The notes beneath the pieces are model-generated. The model searched no databases, was not told the DNA's origin, and saw nothing but the letters and a program-made list of their open reading frames with translations. From Tubulanus polymorphus (lineage: Eukaryota > Nemertea > Palaeonemertea > Tubulaniformes > Tubulanidae), in contig NC_134028.1 in assembly GCF_964204645.1 (NCBI RefSeq), forward strand, positions 23,226,153-23,286,152: a stretch of 60,000 nucleotides of DNA, in the 5' to 3' direction. Positions 46,697 to 58,187 of this stretch are shown here, in pieces; the first letter of the stretch is position 1; every line of letters starts with the position of its first letter. A program made the position numbers and the translations under genes.

Positions 46697-47799
46697 AGCT
46701 TTAATTTTCTGAAAAATTGTAACAAAATATATAAAATCATTCATCAGATACATAATGGGTGATCACTATCTCCCTGATCCTACACAAGAGCACAGTTCAC
46801 CCAGCCCTGGCAGAGGTTGCCTCCACAGTGATCTCCGTCACTCTCCGTCCTAGTGTTGTAACCAACTGTGGTACATTAGACACTAAGGTTCTTGGCGAAG
46901 AGCACAGATGCCAAACTCAGAGAGCTTGGAAACATACAGTGGTGTCAGGTGGTCCGCGTAGAACATTGACACTTATTCAGCGTAGCTGTCCTTTCTCATA
47001 GACAGCTTCTGGTGACACTGCCAGTGACCTATTAACTCAAACAGTTGTTACACTAACATATTTCAAAGTGACGAAGGTCTCTCTTTCCCTCTCTCTCCAG
47101 GCGGTCAGAACAAACTCGCTGATTGTCCCCGACTTTTCGAACTGATTGACAGAATCAAATGTACTTTTCACTGTTTTCTATCTCACCGTTGACGCGTGTT
47201 TGCTTACTCGAGATAACCTTGTCACCGATGATTGCCTATTACCGAATCAAAACAGACTTCAGATTGTTTACCGCTCATCTGGAATAGGAAACCAATCAAC
47301 CGCGAATGTATCTGCGCGATTCAGTATTATCGTGTCTGGTGTTCGGTGATTGCAAACCTGTGGCTCTTAAATCCACCAACTTTTACGAGTTAAGCCTCTT
47401 ATTTCAGTAGCGAGGCCCTGCTGTGGTCTGTTCCATTATACAAACTTCGTAGACTCTTAACGACATCGGGCGGCGCCGTTTAACCGAAGTAATTGGCTTT
47501 TTAAATCGGAAAATTTCGCATCGGAAATCGTTAGATCTCTACGTACAGTAAGTCTGTATCAGATAATACAAAGCATGGATCTAGGGAAAATTGGACGGTG
47601 GGGGTCTATAAGGAAAGAAAGGGCATTCATTGGATAACGCAGCCACCAATACGACAGGTCCCCCCTCACAAGTTTTAGAAATTTGCGAATAAGATATTCG
47701 AAAAGATATAAATTCGAGAGAATGAGTGTCAAATTTTAAGGCGTTCATGATCTTCGTCCTGATGTTCAAAGGGTATAACCTCGATGGAAAGGCGGTGTT

Positions 47800-47930
47800 C
47801 TGGAGGATCCCGAACATACCCTCAGATCACCAGGGATTCGAACCCGATGGTTTCGAGACTGCCGCAGCACGATATCTGAGTAGTCTAGCGATGCCATTCG
47901 AATACCTGCCGAGGAACGGATACCCCCATT
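47800..47930. repeat. Inverted pair of tRNA-like (SINE-like) fragments, copy C
   Basis: On the minus strand AGTCTCGAAACCATCG is followed by a canonical B box, GGTTCGAATCCC. On the plus strand just beyond it, GTCTAGCGATGCCATTCGAA and ACCTGCCGAGGA match copies A and B. The two copies lie back to back. Confidence 0.5.
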
Positions 47931-49266
47931 ATGAAATGCTTTGACCTTGAAATGTTCGAGCGGTTCCACCCACTTCATTCTAAACAGTTACAGAAAAACC
48001 GATAATATTGACATTTTCACGAACTCTTGAATGTTGTATTTTGACATTTGACAGACGGAAATGATTTCTATTTAATCTACGGATTATTAAGCGTTCGTTC
48101 TTTTTAATGTCGATTTTCACCGACAATCAATGCAGACCCGTCTGTCAAAGTAACGATTTCAAATCCGAAATCGATACGGCAAATTGACGATCGAAAAATG
48201 TAATCTTTTCCTAAGTCGAAACGCGCGAATTCGAATTTGCGCCGATTCATCAATGGACTCGAGACGCTTCTTAGAAAACCAATTGTTTGCGTGGAATTTG
48301 GAGTGAACCCTTTCATATTTATACCCCCTTGGATGGTGAGTATTCTGAGCGCCCCGAAAATGGAAGAACTATTATCAAAGACGCTCTCCAGAAACAGGTG
48401 ATGACTTGCAAAGGATGTCTTGAGCTGTGCTGATGGGAGTCGATATCATGGAGGGGTTGGGGTTGGGTGGATTTCACGTGATGGGTCGAAACGTCCCAGA
48501 TGCACTGATAAATCCACTATACATAAAGCGAAGTCGGGGCCGAAATCTTCGTTATCGAAACAAAAACATTTCGAAATGATAACAAAATAGCGTCACACAA
48601 ACGCCATAACTTGAGTAGATATTGGTTTGTTCATCAAAGCAGGACTGTTGAATATCAGATCAAAGAACCTAGATCCATTTTACTGCGACAGGTACGTATA
48701 TATGTACAATTACTTCCATTTGCAGACAGGTTGCGACCAGTCTGACCACAGAGGTCGTCCGCCCAAGGTGATACGGATAATCAATAGTCGTCTGGGATGA
48801 TGGACTAAAAGATGTTCCGAATGGCCACGAAGAGCTATAATTGTCACCTCGACGTGATAAACTGCCTTCTGATGAACGCTTTTCTGCAACGATCATGTGC
48901 ACTAGCCTAGTATTACAAGAACTATGGATTCGATATCTATTTCTAGACAGACGTATGTATTTGGTATCTCTGCTGGTGAATTTGGTGTTAGGTGTCATTG
49001 AAAATGCGAAACACAATCCTGACGGGGTTTCAATAAGGTGAATCTATGTGTTATTACATGTGCTAGATATCGAGTATTGTAACTGCTGGTGACACTAACT
49101 AATCACCACCGAGGATTTGCCACAAGTCGCATATCAAGGCTACTTCATGAAATCGATGTTGAATTCCAGCTCCGCGAACTAAATAAACCAACGCATCAAC
49201 GATGATACCAGCGACAAATATCGAAAGCGTCTAAAACGCGGTTCGGTGTGTGTTTGTAATACTTAC

Positions 49267-49364
49267 TCGGTATTCGATTGATCGCCCTCAAAGGTCTCAG
49301 CACGCGAATCGTTCTTATCGCTGACAAACTCAAGTTTTCGGTATCGATCGTATATTCCACCGTG
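49267..49364 (-). CDS. Cav3: Cav3 exon: IS3-IS4 end and IS4 voltage sensor
   Basis: First exon visible in transcript order. It begins with one base completing a split codon, then reads [14 protein letters not shown] followed by the S4 helix [18 protein letters not shown]. Five regularly spaced arginines are visible. It ends with one base (A) that joins GT in the next exon to give serine. The acceptor is a TTTATTTACAG tract and the donor is GTAAGT. IS1-IS3 must lie on upstream exons; none was found between here and position 60000. Confidence 0.94.
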
Positions 49365-50289
49365 CTGTAAATAAACAAGCATCCGACAGTTAGTTGAAAC
49401 ACAATTCATGAATATGACGAAGAGGTTGTTTGGGGATTTAAAAGATGCTCGGGGAGGGGGATGGGGCGAATATATATATATATATCGTATATAGTTAGAG
49501 TAAGCTTTTTTTGTGGGAATCAAGGCCGCGGAAATGTTTACGAACAACAGTAAAACATCGTCAAAGCAGTTCATTGTAGGCATAGATTAGAATCGATTAA
49601 GCTTCGACACAACATTTCATTTTATAAAGTCAGCGTTTTGAAGTTTGAAGATTTAAGAGTTTCAGTTTGAAGAACACGATGAGGCCCTGCGGACATCGTT
49701 TAATGAAAAAGAGAAGAGAGTTTGTGAGAAGAGAAGAAGAAGGAGGAACGGGTAAACGGTATGTAGGTGTAATCAATTCCGCACGAGGCAAATTTTAAGG
49801 GTTCGTTCCTTTTTTATTCTAAATCGGCTAAAAGTCATCATGCATATACGTCGTTGGTGCAATCCACTGCAAGAAAAGCCAACACGCTACAACACGAATG
49901 GTTGGTGGTAACCCCCGAGGAAATAATATCCCGCTATTTTTACACAAAGGTGCAAAAAAACCATCAAAAATGTGAGAATCTTCCTGAAAATTCATTGAAA
50001 ATGACATATATTACTGTATGAACTATGGTTGAATTTGTTGTGTATGGGATTGCAGTGCTGTTCGGCGGCTACATATTCTATCAGATATATAACACTCAAT
50101 GTAACGTTTCGTTTATACACGTAAAGATATGTCAACATTTCTTGAGAAATGGAGTGCACTCAGTCGTAAATCCATCACCAAGAGGACATATTCTTAAAAT
50201 CGATGACACGAATGCTCCTTTGATAGCGAAACAAGTACCATTGCGATCTCTTCAGTGCTAGACAGTGAATCCAGCACAATTTTTACCGA

Positions 50290-50315
50290 AATCATCATCA
50301 TCATCATCATCATCG
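50290..50315. repeat. ATC trinucleotide microsatellite
   Basis: About eight ATC units with one CGTC-type interruption, in the upstream intron. Confidence 0.8.
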
Positions 50316-53300
50316 TCATTGTTGAATAAGCATCTTTTTAATCTGTCACTTGTTGAAAAGAGAAATCACTCATTTAACCTAAAAAAACGTGTTTAGATTG
50401 CATCACGAGCAAGATTCGCCATAGTTTATAGAATAAGATGATTGAGGTGTATTGATGCTATCCGTGAAAAATGGCCGATTGTTTTTATCTCGATTCCCAA
50501 AAGCTGCTGAAGTCGGGTAACAATAATAAGCAAAGAGCACATCTGCTAGAAGGTCAAGGTCATTTTAGTATGTATACCAGTATATACAAAGCAGGACGAG
50601 CGAGCCAAAATGCAAGCTGATTTTAAGTCATTTTGTCATCAAGAAATTGATCGATTATTATTTTTGCTTTATTTAGATTCATCTGTTTCATCTGTTTTAC
50701 AATACGTCAATTGGAGTTCATACATTATGATGCATGAATGTTGAGAAATATGATACGAATGCAACATGTAAGTAGGAAGAGTGACTGACTTATCTGCCGA
50801 TGCATTATGGGCTCATTAGATAGCTGTTAATGTTAAATTACCAATATCCTGGACAATGCTACATTATATACAACACGATACCATATGCCTTTATCATAAT
50901 TGTATTATATATACATTATCATGATGATGGATACACAAATTAAACAATTTCCTGAACCATGCTTCATAAATACTGATTATTAAGTTTCCAGTCGCTGCGA
51001 ACATAATCTATATCTATACGCTTTAGAACCTTGGTGCTCGAATATATCGTGTTATACTTGTAATGAGTGTATTAAGTTAAAAGACGAAAACTTTTACGTC
51101 AAAATTTTAGAAAAAAAGAAGTCAAAGAATGATAAAATCTGAATTAAGTGAGATAAAAGGATTCGGTAATTGAAAAATTCATTTGAAAATTACGTTTAAA
51201 AAAGCGAAATTTGAGGTAAAATCATCTTTTTTTAGATATTTTAATTATCGAAGAAATGTCGATAAAAATTCATGCAAAAAATTCAATTATATCAAAAGAA
51301 ATATTTATAGTATTTATAGTAAAAAACGATTTATTTGAAAAATATTCAGTTTAGTTTTTTTTTTCATTTTGACCACCATAGCCATTAAACATGTAAAGCC
51401 ATAGTTTGTTATCATTTCATCGCCCGGTAAACAACACCGTTTAAAGATATAGAGAGATAGAGAGGGAGAGAGAGCAAGTATATCATAGATATAAGTATCA
51501 ACAAATACCATCGAATTTCCAGTTATAATTATTGCATATAATGATTAAAAGCGAGCGTATCCGTTGAAAATATTACCATAACAGCAAAATATTAAAACAA
51601 AAATCTGGTAATTTTTTTTGGATTTTTTATTGTACCTGAAAATTGGTGAACAGAAATTATCAATTAGTACATAGTACGATGTATAGGAAATGAATACAGG
51701 ATGAATGACCGGTTGAAATGGACGCGGAGGTTTCACAAGATTATACGTCGCTATGTATGGTGGAAATAATCACTGAATACGCTCATATCGAAGTATGGCG
51801 ACATGCAAGGTGTAAAGAACGCCATGCAGCGAAGAAGCATGCAAACATTTAGGAATGAATATAACTGGAAGAAATAATAGGCTAAAACCTTACTTGTTGA
51901 CTACATACTCAGCCACGCTTCATTAAAAGGAAAAAATCAACAAATTATAAAAGACGCTCCAAAAAAACCTCAGCACCGCCGGTAGGGTATTCTACACTAT
52001 AGCGTTTGGGTTGGATTCGGTTCTAAAAGCCCAAACACGACATCAGTGTCTCGATTGATGGACGTTTCACGTACGTCCAGTCCATCAATCTAACACTGTC
52101 TAAATTCCGAAAAGCAGAGCGCTGTGCTGGATCTTTTAGAAGAAAACTGCCTCGTAATTAAACTTAATTCTGAAAATCAAACCATAATTTGAATGGATTA
52201 TTTGATTGCTCATAATTTTCCTCGCAATTTCGTTTCTGACACGGGTCATCTTTGAAATATCCAGCCTTTATGTAACATTTACTAATCAGTAAATATCTAT
52301 CTATCAAATATATGACACAGTGCTGCTTTCTAAAAACTCAGATCATTTCAAGTAAGTAGAAAAACAGTTGAAGAAATCATAAATATGACAAATTCAGAAA
52401 GTGTCGTTCGGATATTGAATATATTCATAAGCATTGATCATTGCATTACACATAAAAATGTGACGATTAACTAGAAATCAAAATCGATGACATTATCTCG
52501 AGTGAAGTTTTGGATCCTCGCCAGAAAATAAGTCAAAAATGTGTTCAAAATTAATATAATATAATGATAATAACCAAGAGATTTTAGTAATAAATATATC
52601 GATAAATGATAATGATATTGATTATATTAAAACATAGAAAATGAATTGATTTTCACTATCGATGAATGTCTACAGAAATTGTTGGTTGGTGACGTAAATG
52701 GTGGGTTATATTCGGTCATGAAGACGTTTTCTTTTGTATTGACAAAGATGATAAAGACACGAGGAGCTAATGATGGATGATTACGCGAATAATCGCTATA
52801 ATGACCACAATGATGACTTCAACATGATGTCTCGTCTCCACTGTTTGTTACATAATGGAGATAGTGGCAAAGTTACTGTGGCAATTGACGATCCACTAGG
52901 GGCGCTAGTGTCGAGTTTTCTCACACAATTCGATTGAAATCGATCCAAACTTTTCTGAATAAATCATGCATCGTATTAGCGCTTGAAGCTTGTATATCTA
53001 TGTGATATGAACTAGTCTCAAGACCTGCGGTATGACTGACTTTCCAGCAACTCTATATGGTAGAATTGGTGGTGCTGCCACAACCCCATTATTGAGAAAG
53101 GATTTACCGATGTTCCCGGGGACAAAAATGATTCGTTGATGGGATGATTAAAAAGAGCTCCAATGTGACTGAATATTCTAGAAAAGACGTAGGATTTTGA
53201 TAGGATTAGATCTATGTAGTATGAAATAAACTGTATGTCAGTCTGACAAGTAAAATTCTGCCTTGTCCTTCAAGTGGACACCATCACCACCAACATACAT

Positions 53301-53664
53301 AATATAAGGGCTAATATAATGATAAAGTGCAACTCTAACACAAACATGTGTGACCATATATTCGGTGATTATCCCAACCACAAAAAAAACATCGGGATCA
53401 ATGTCATTTTTCATCAATTGTTTCTACAACAGTTGACCAATTTATAAGAAAGATCTGGAATATTTCATCAGATGTAATAACTGTTGTGAATGTATATACA
53501 TGTATCTTCACACACATAAATCATGGATTCGCCTCGCTAAAAACAGAACAGACACATACATACATAACGCATCGTGTTCCCTTATGATTTTTAGAAAAAG
53601 ACTATTCTTAAAATCTCTTAGTGTATATATATTCTATTAACCACCCTGTAGCATGCAAATTAAA

Positions 53665-54095
53665 TGGCATGGCAGGTCCGGCCACGGTACGAAACCTGCG
53701 CATCTCGACCTCGCTTTCCACGCCAACCCAAACCCTGGCCGCAAACCCTTCGTTGGTCTATTACATTTAAGATTTCTTAGGCGGAGGTTGCTGCTAAACG
53801 GTCACCAGTCAATTAAAACACCAACGTGTTATGCCAATCAGATGAGTTCACCTACACATTCGCTACGCATCTGATTGGCTAGACTTATTGCTGGTGGCCG
53901 CTTAGCGGCAACTTGTCCGCCCAAGAAATCTTGGTCAATATAATACACCAATGAAGGGTTTGCGGCCAGAGTTTGTATTGGCGTGAGCTCCGGCTGTCGA
54001 ACCCTGACAAATGAGGGCGGCGCATCTGCGCACTCGGCTATTCGGGCAGGGTTTCGTGCCATGGCCGAGGGAGGATGGCAAATATATGGCATTGC
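53665..54095. mobile_element. Foldback (long inverted repeat) element, about 0.43 kb
   Basis: The left arm (about 53665-53860) carries GGCCACGGTACGAAACC, CTGGCCGCAAACCCTTC, AAGATTTCTT and GCCAATCAGATG in order. The right arm (about 53865-54095), read in reverse complement, carries GGCCATGGCACGAAACCC, CTGGCCGCAAACCCTTC, AAGATTTCTT and GCCAATCAGATG in the same order. No transposase is encoded, so it is a non-autonomous DNA-transposon-like element. It is clearly more GC-rich than its surroundings. Confidence 0.8.
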
Positions 54096-57000
54096 ACAAA
54101 TCGATACATGCTCAATAAACTTCTTTATATCTACCACTCTGACTGTAAGACAGAACTGCCAATCAATTGGTTGTCATATTCTCGTAGAAACACTAAATAT
54201 ATGGACACATACACGGTTTTCTGTGTCAGGTTTGTTCGTAAGGACTGACATTTAAGAAAGAAAGATCCGGCCATTATTCACATCAGCTCGAAAACTGGGA
54301 TGCCCTAGCGAACAAACCTGATCGAATCAATGTGATTGTTGCACTATAAACTACTAAGATCTAACTAACACTTTATAATATATAAACTGATATCATTATC
54401 AATAACGTAAAAGTGCGCATTCAGGTGCCGTTTGGTGATAGCTGATAGTTCAGACAGTCATCGACGGGGAGTCGGGGATATCATCAACATCGGGTAACAC
54501 CAACTTCATTTGAAAAACTGTAGTGGGGATTGATTTGACATTGGAAATGATAAAAATCATGAACGAGTTGAGAGATAGTTTTGCTAGAAATTAAAACTGA
54601 AAAAAAATAAAACCGATTTGATGTTTGACATAAAAACAATTTCGGGTGAAAAGTTGCTTGACTTTCAGGGTTAGGAGTCCATGCTCGAAACGGAATGAAT
54701 TTTTCTGATAATGGCGGATCAACATGCAAAATACCATGCTATGAGTAGACTACAGTTAGGGCTGAAATCCATCAGCTGCAACGATACAAGGTTCGGTCGA
54801 TCCGAAACTAGCACAATAAAACAAAACAACGATGTTTTTGCTCCGTGGTTTCGTTAACTGCAACTTGTATCATCTTGAAAGAGTTAATTCATCCCTCTTA
54901 TCAATGATTTAATTGATTCGATGTCTAATTGTGTCCCTCAAAGACACCTACTGGGAACGTATCAGGTGGTTTGATTTTGAAATCGGGAAGAATAAATTAA
55001 GTTTGATGATATTAAACAAATCCGTTGACGTCGAAATATTACATTACATATAATAGTTGAGCCAATGATCTGATGACGAATGATAACACGTCTAAATCAT
55101 GCAATAATATGGAAAATTCGTTAATTTTGACGGTAAATGCAACATCAAGAAGTTTGACCGAATCAAAAAACTTAAGAAAAAAGAAAAAAACACAGGATGA
55201 GTAATAAATGCATTGCGATGAATTCTAAAAAATAAGTTGTATGACATTTACATCAAAAACGGACATCGAAGCCTTAGGGAAAGCAGTACAACAGACATGT
55301 CGTATAGAAACTAAGTTCAAGAAACAGATACAAAAATATATTATATCAACATCTATGAAAACATGGACAGCACTGTAGCATATATGAAAAACAAAACATG
55401 GGACATTTCAGATTAGAAATTTCATGCTGGGATTTTAAAAACTTCGGGATGCAGAAAAACACATTATCATAGATACTTTATCGGTTTATGAGTTCATTGA
55501 GTTTTATTAATCAGTTCAATCCGATATTGTAACCTAAATGGTCTTTTTAAAACGAATTTATGTATTTTAGCTTTTAGCAGGCGCGCGTAAGCCATCGCGT
55601 CAATGAGCATTGCGTTTTATTGCCACGACGGCCTCATGGGCAAAATCTCATGACGACGACTTTCTCAAATTGTTGATGTTAATCGAGTAACCATGGAAAC
55701 CAGGAAAATCGCGGCTAGGGAATCCGTTTGTTGAAATAATTTTCGTCAATTTTTAACGTTATTTTCAAATTGAAACCCGACACATTCAGCGCTAATAAAT
55801 CGCTGAAAGACGTTCCTTATTCATAATTTAAGGCAGTCTTAATTAGCATTATATCAATGGCTTCGACAATCCCTTTGAATGCTGCAAGAAATCTAAGAAA
55901 TGAATAGCATTTTCATTAACAATGATACTCGAGTTGAGAAATGCCAATGGATGCCGAGTGAGTTTCTTAGATAGATCTCGCAAATCGACGAAAACTAACA
56001 TTAAGCTTTTATTGCGCATATTCTCGAAATACGGTCTATACTTTCGAAAACAATTTCAAATCATACAATCGTATACAAGTGACGTAATCGTATCGTGCAA
56101 AGCGGTTGAATCGACCCGGTAGAATCTGTAAAGTACATTTGACTCCTGCAAGGAAAAATATCTAATTCTACTTTGTATCATGCATATGAAATAGTAAATG
56201 TATATATATATATATACATATATATAAAGAGTGATAAAACTATAAAAGCCGCTTTTATTTGAAAACATGATCATCACAATCCATGCATTATAAATTGTAT
56301 GAAATGCTATGTTACTAAAATTGTGCAGATTAAAGGGTGAAATGTTATCGAAGAGGTCCGTGTGCAAATAAATATTCCTTCTAAATGTCTCCTAAAATGT
56401 GTTAGCGAATACGCGGTTAAAATCGACGATAAACTGGAATGAATTGAATTTTAAGTCACTGTTCTTTTCTTTCTCGCTGTTTTTTATCTTTAAATAGGGA
56501 TTGACTCTGTTATTTGTTTGATTGGTAGATTTCAATTGATCTTTTTTTTTATTTGGTGCACCTTATAAACCCACCACACCTGCCGGGATCGAAACAGGGA
56601 GTTTGGTTTTGAAGTCGGAAATCGAAGTACAGATATAGTTGTATGATCGGCGGTCGAGTTTTTTTTTGTTTCAGACACTGCTCTTGTGGAGAAAAATGGC
56701 TGCCGAAACTGGTCATCTAGACTAAGTATTGGTTCGTACAAAGCCTATCGAAAACTGTAGCAGACGAAATTATGGAGATAATATTGACTCAATTTATACG
56801 TAACATTGTTCCAACGTATGATGATTAAGTTTAAGATGTTGGCAATCATGATCATATTGTGTCTAGAATAACGGATGTGTCGTCGTAGAAACCGAATAGA
56901 TATATAGTTATATATATGCATGGTCATAAATCGCGTTGACACCTGCAAAAGTCGAAACGCAGGTGACTTTGAACAGTGATCTAAAATTTCATTAGAACAA

Positions 57001-57931
57001 TACAGGAGCTTATAGAATATAGTTTGAATATTTATTTATACGACGCTCGCTAACAATTGCACACGACATAAGCTACGCTTTAATATTCAGGGGGGGGGGG
57101 CTATGAAATAATCAGTTTTTGTATACATAGTCATTCATTCATTCATATATACGTATTAGGTATTATTTATCGTTTTTAAACTGCTGTGAAGTTAATAGAA
57201 ATTACTTTGAATAAAATTAGATTAGCTACTTTGAAATGAATCTGAAATCGGTCAACCAGTCAGAACGTTACTTCGTTTCATTTTCTTTCTTAATTTTCTA
57301 TTATCTTCACGTTTTCGCCCGGTCACAACAGTCACATAAGATAAACATTGAAATATTCGTCAAACATTCCTTGCTGAAATCGTGGTCTGATATTCATGGC
57401 CGTAGGTCTGATATCTAGTTGATAGACCAGCCTGAAACCGGTTGTAGTTAGAATGGCAATAACGAGCTGGAATCTCATTTTAATTCCAATTTCATCGCAT
57501 GTAGTCAGAAGTAGATTATTCAATGAAAGTGCCGATGATGGCTCAGTGGATAACTGCGCAGCTGTATTGACACCTTCTACTAGTCAATTTGAATAAGTAT
57601 TCGTTCCTTCGCGTTGACTACCGATATCTGCTGCTTAGAGAGAGAATTGCTTCTGCAGCCTAGTTAATCTAAATTTTCATTAGATACGAGGTGATATAAT
57701 TAACACTTCTAATAGTTGTATGTATATATTACACTTCGTAATCAATAATTCGAGAGATCGAATTCATTCAAATACCGCTTGAAGATGTTATAGGATATGT
57801 AATTCAGAAGTACATTAAAGTCTTAATAGGCCTACGATACAATTTCAGCAAAGAATGTCCTAATGTTTTTCACATGCTGATACAGCCTTCAATGCTTGTC
57901 AAGAAGAGAAAGATTGTTACGCACAATAGTC

Positions 57932-58187
57932 AGATAGATTCCCAGAGTTGACTTCGAGGTTTGGAAGGCACTAAAACCTTTCAGAATTTCATTTTGGTTT
58001 AGAAGAATAAGTGATTTTGGGTTAGAACTGAAAGATTAGATAGGTACACTGGTCAGTCTGACCTTGGAGTAATCAGACTGATTACTCCAAGGTCTGACTG
58101 AAAGATTCCCAGAGGCGACGCAAAGATTTGGAAGCCACTAGACCCTTTCAGAATTTCATTTTGATTTAGATGAGTAAACGATTTTAT
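57932..58187. repeat. Direct duplication of about 90 bp flanking a hairpin
   Basis: Copies at 57932-58018 and 58097-58187 share GATTCCCAGAG, TTTGGAAG, CTTTCAGAATTTCATTTTG and GTTTAG/ATTTAG in order. Between and partly within them is a hairpin with arms of about 22 bp (58054-58100). Confidence 0.75.

Larger units (their letters stand above)
39941..49266 (-). other. Cav3 intron between IS4 and IS5
   Basis: A 9.3-kb intron. It holds an ATAG microsatellite (about 46670-46695) and an inverted pair of tRNA-like repeats (about 47800-47930). Two coding-like minus-strand segments, 46444-46586 and 48669-48883, could not be tied to the channel. Several plus-strand frames of 70-131 codons have no recognisable similarity. 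Confidence 0.65.
1..49364 (-). other. Cav3: Cav3 T-type calcium channel alpha-1 gene, 5' and 3' ends outside the window
   Basis: This is the extent of the visible part of one spliced minus-strand gene. Thirty exon positions join in frame, with introns from 65 nt to more than 10 kb. The product is the pore-forming subunit of a low-voltage-activated calcium channel in the plasma membrane, with four repeats of six membrane segments. Cav3 identity rests on several points. The default filter residues are E (I), E (II), D (III) and D (IV). The IS6 run [16 protein letters not shown] leads directly into a helix-loop-helix gating brake. The II-III linker contains IITHTAATPM, close to the human Cav3.1 linker as I remember it. 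No IQ motif or beta-subunit AID is seen. The N-terminus through IS3 and most of the C-tail are missing only because the window ends. Confidence 0.96.

Noticed and set aside
49130-49235. Frame with [16 protein letters not shown] considered as an IS3 exon
   Set aside because: It lies downstream of the IS4 exon in transcript order, so it cannot be IS3.
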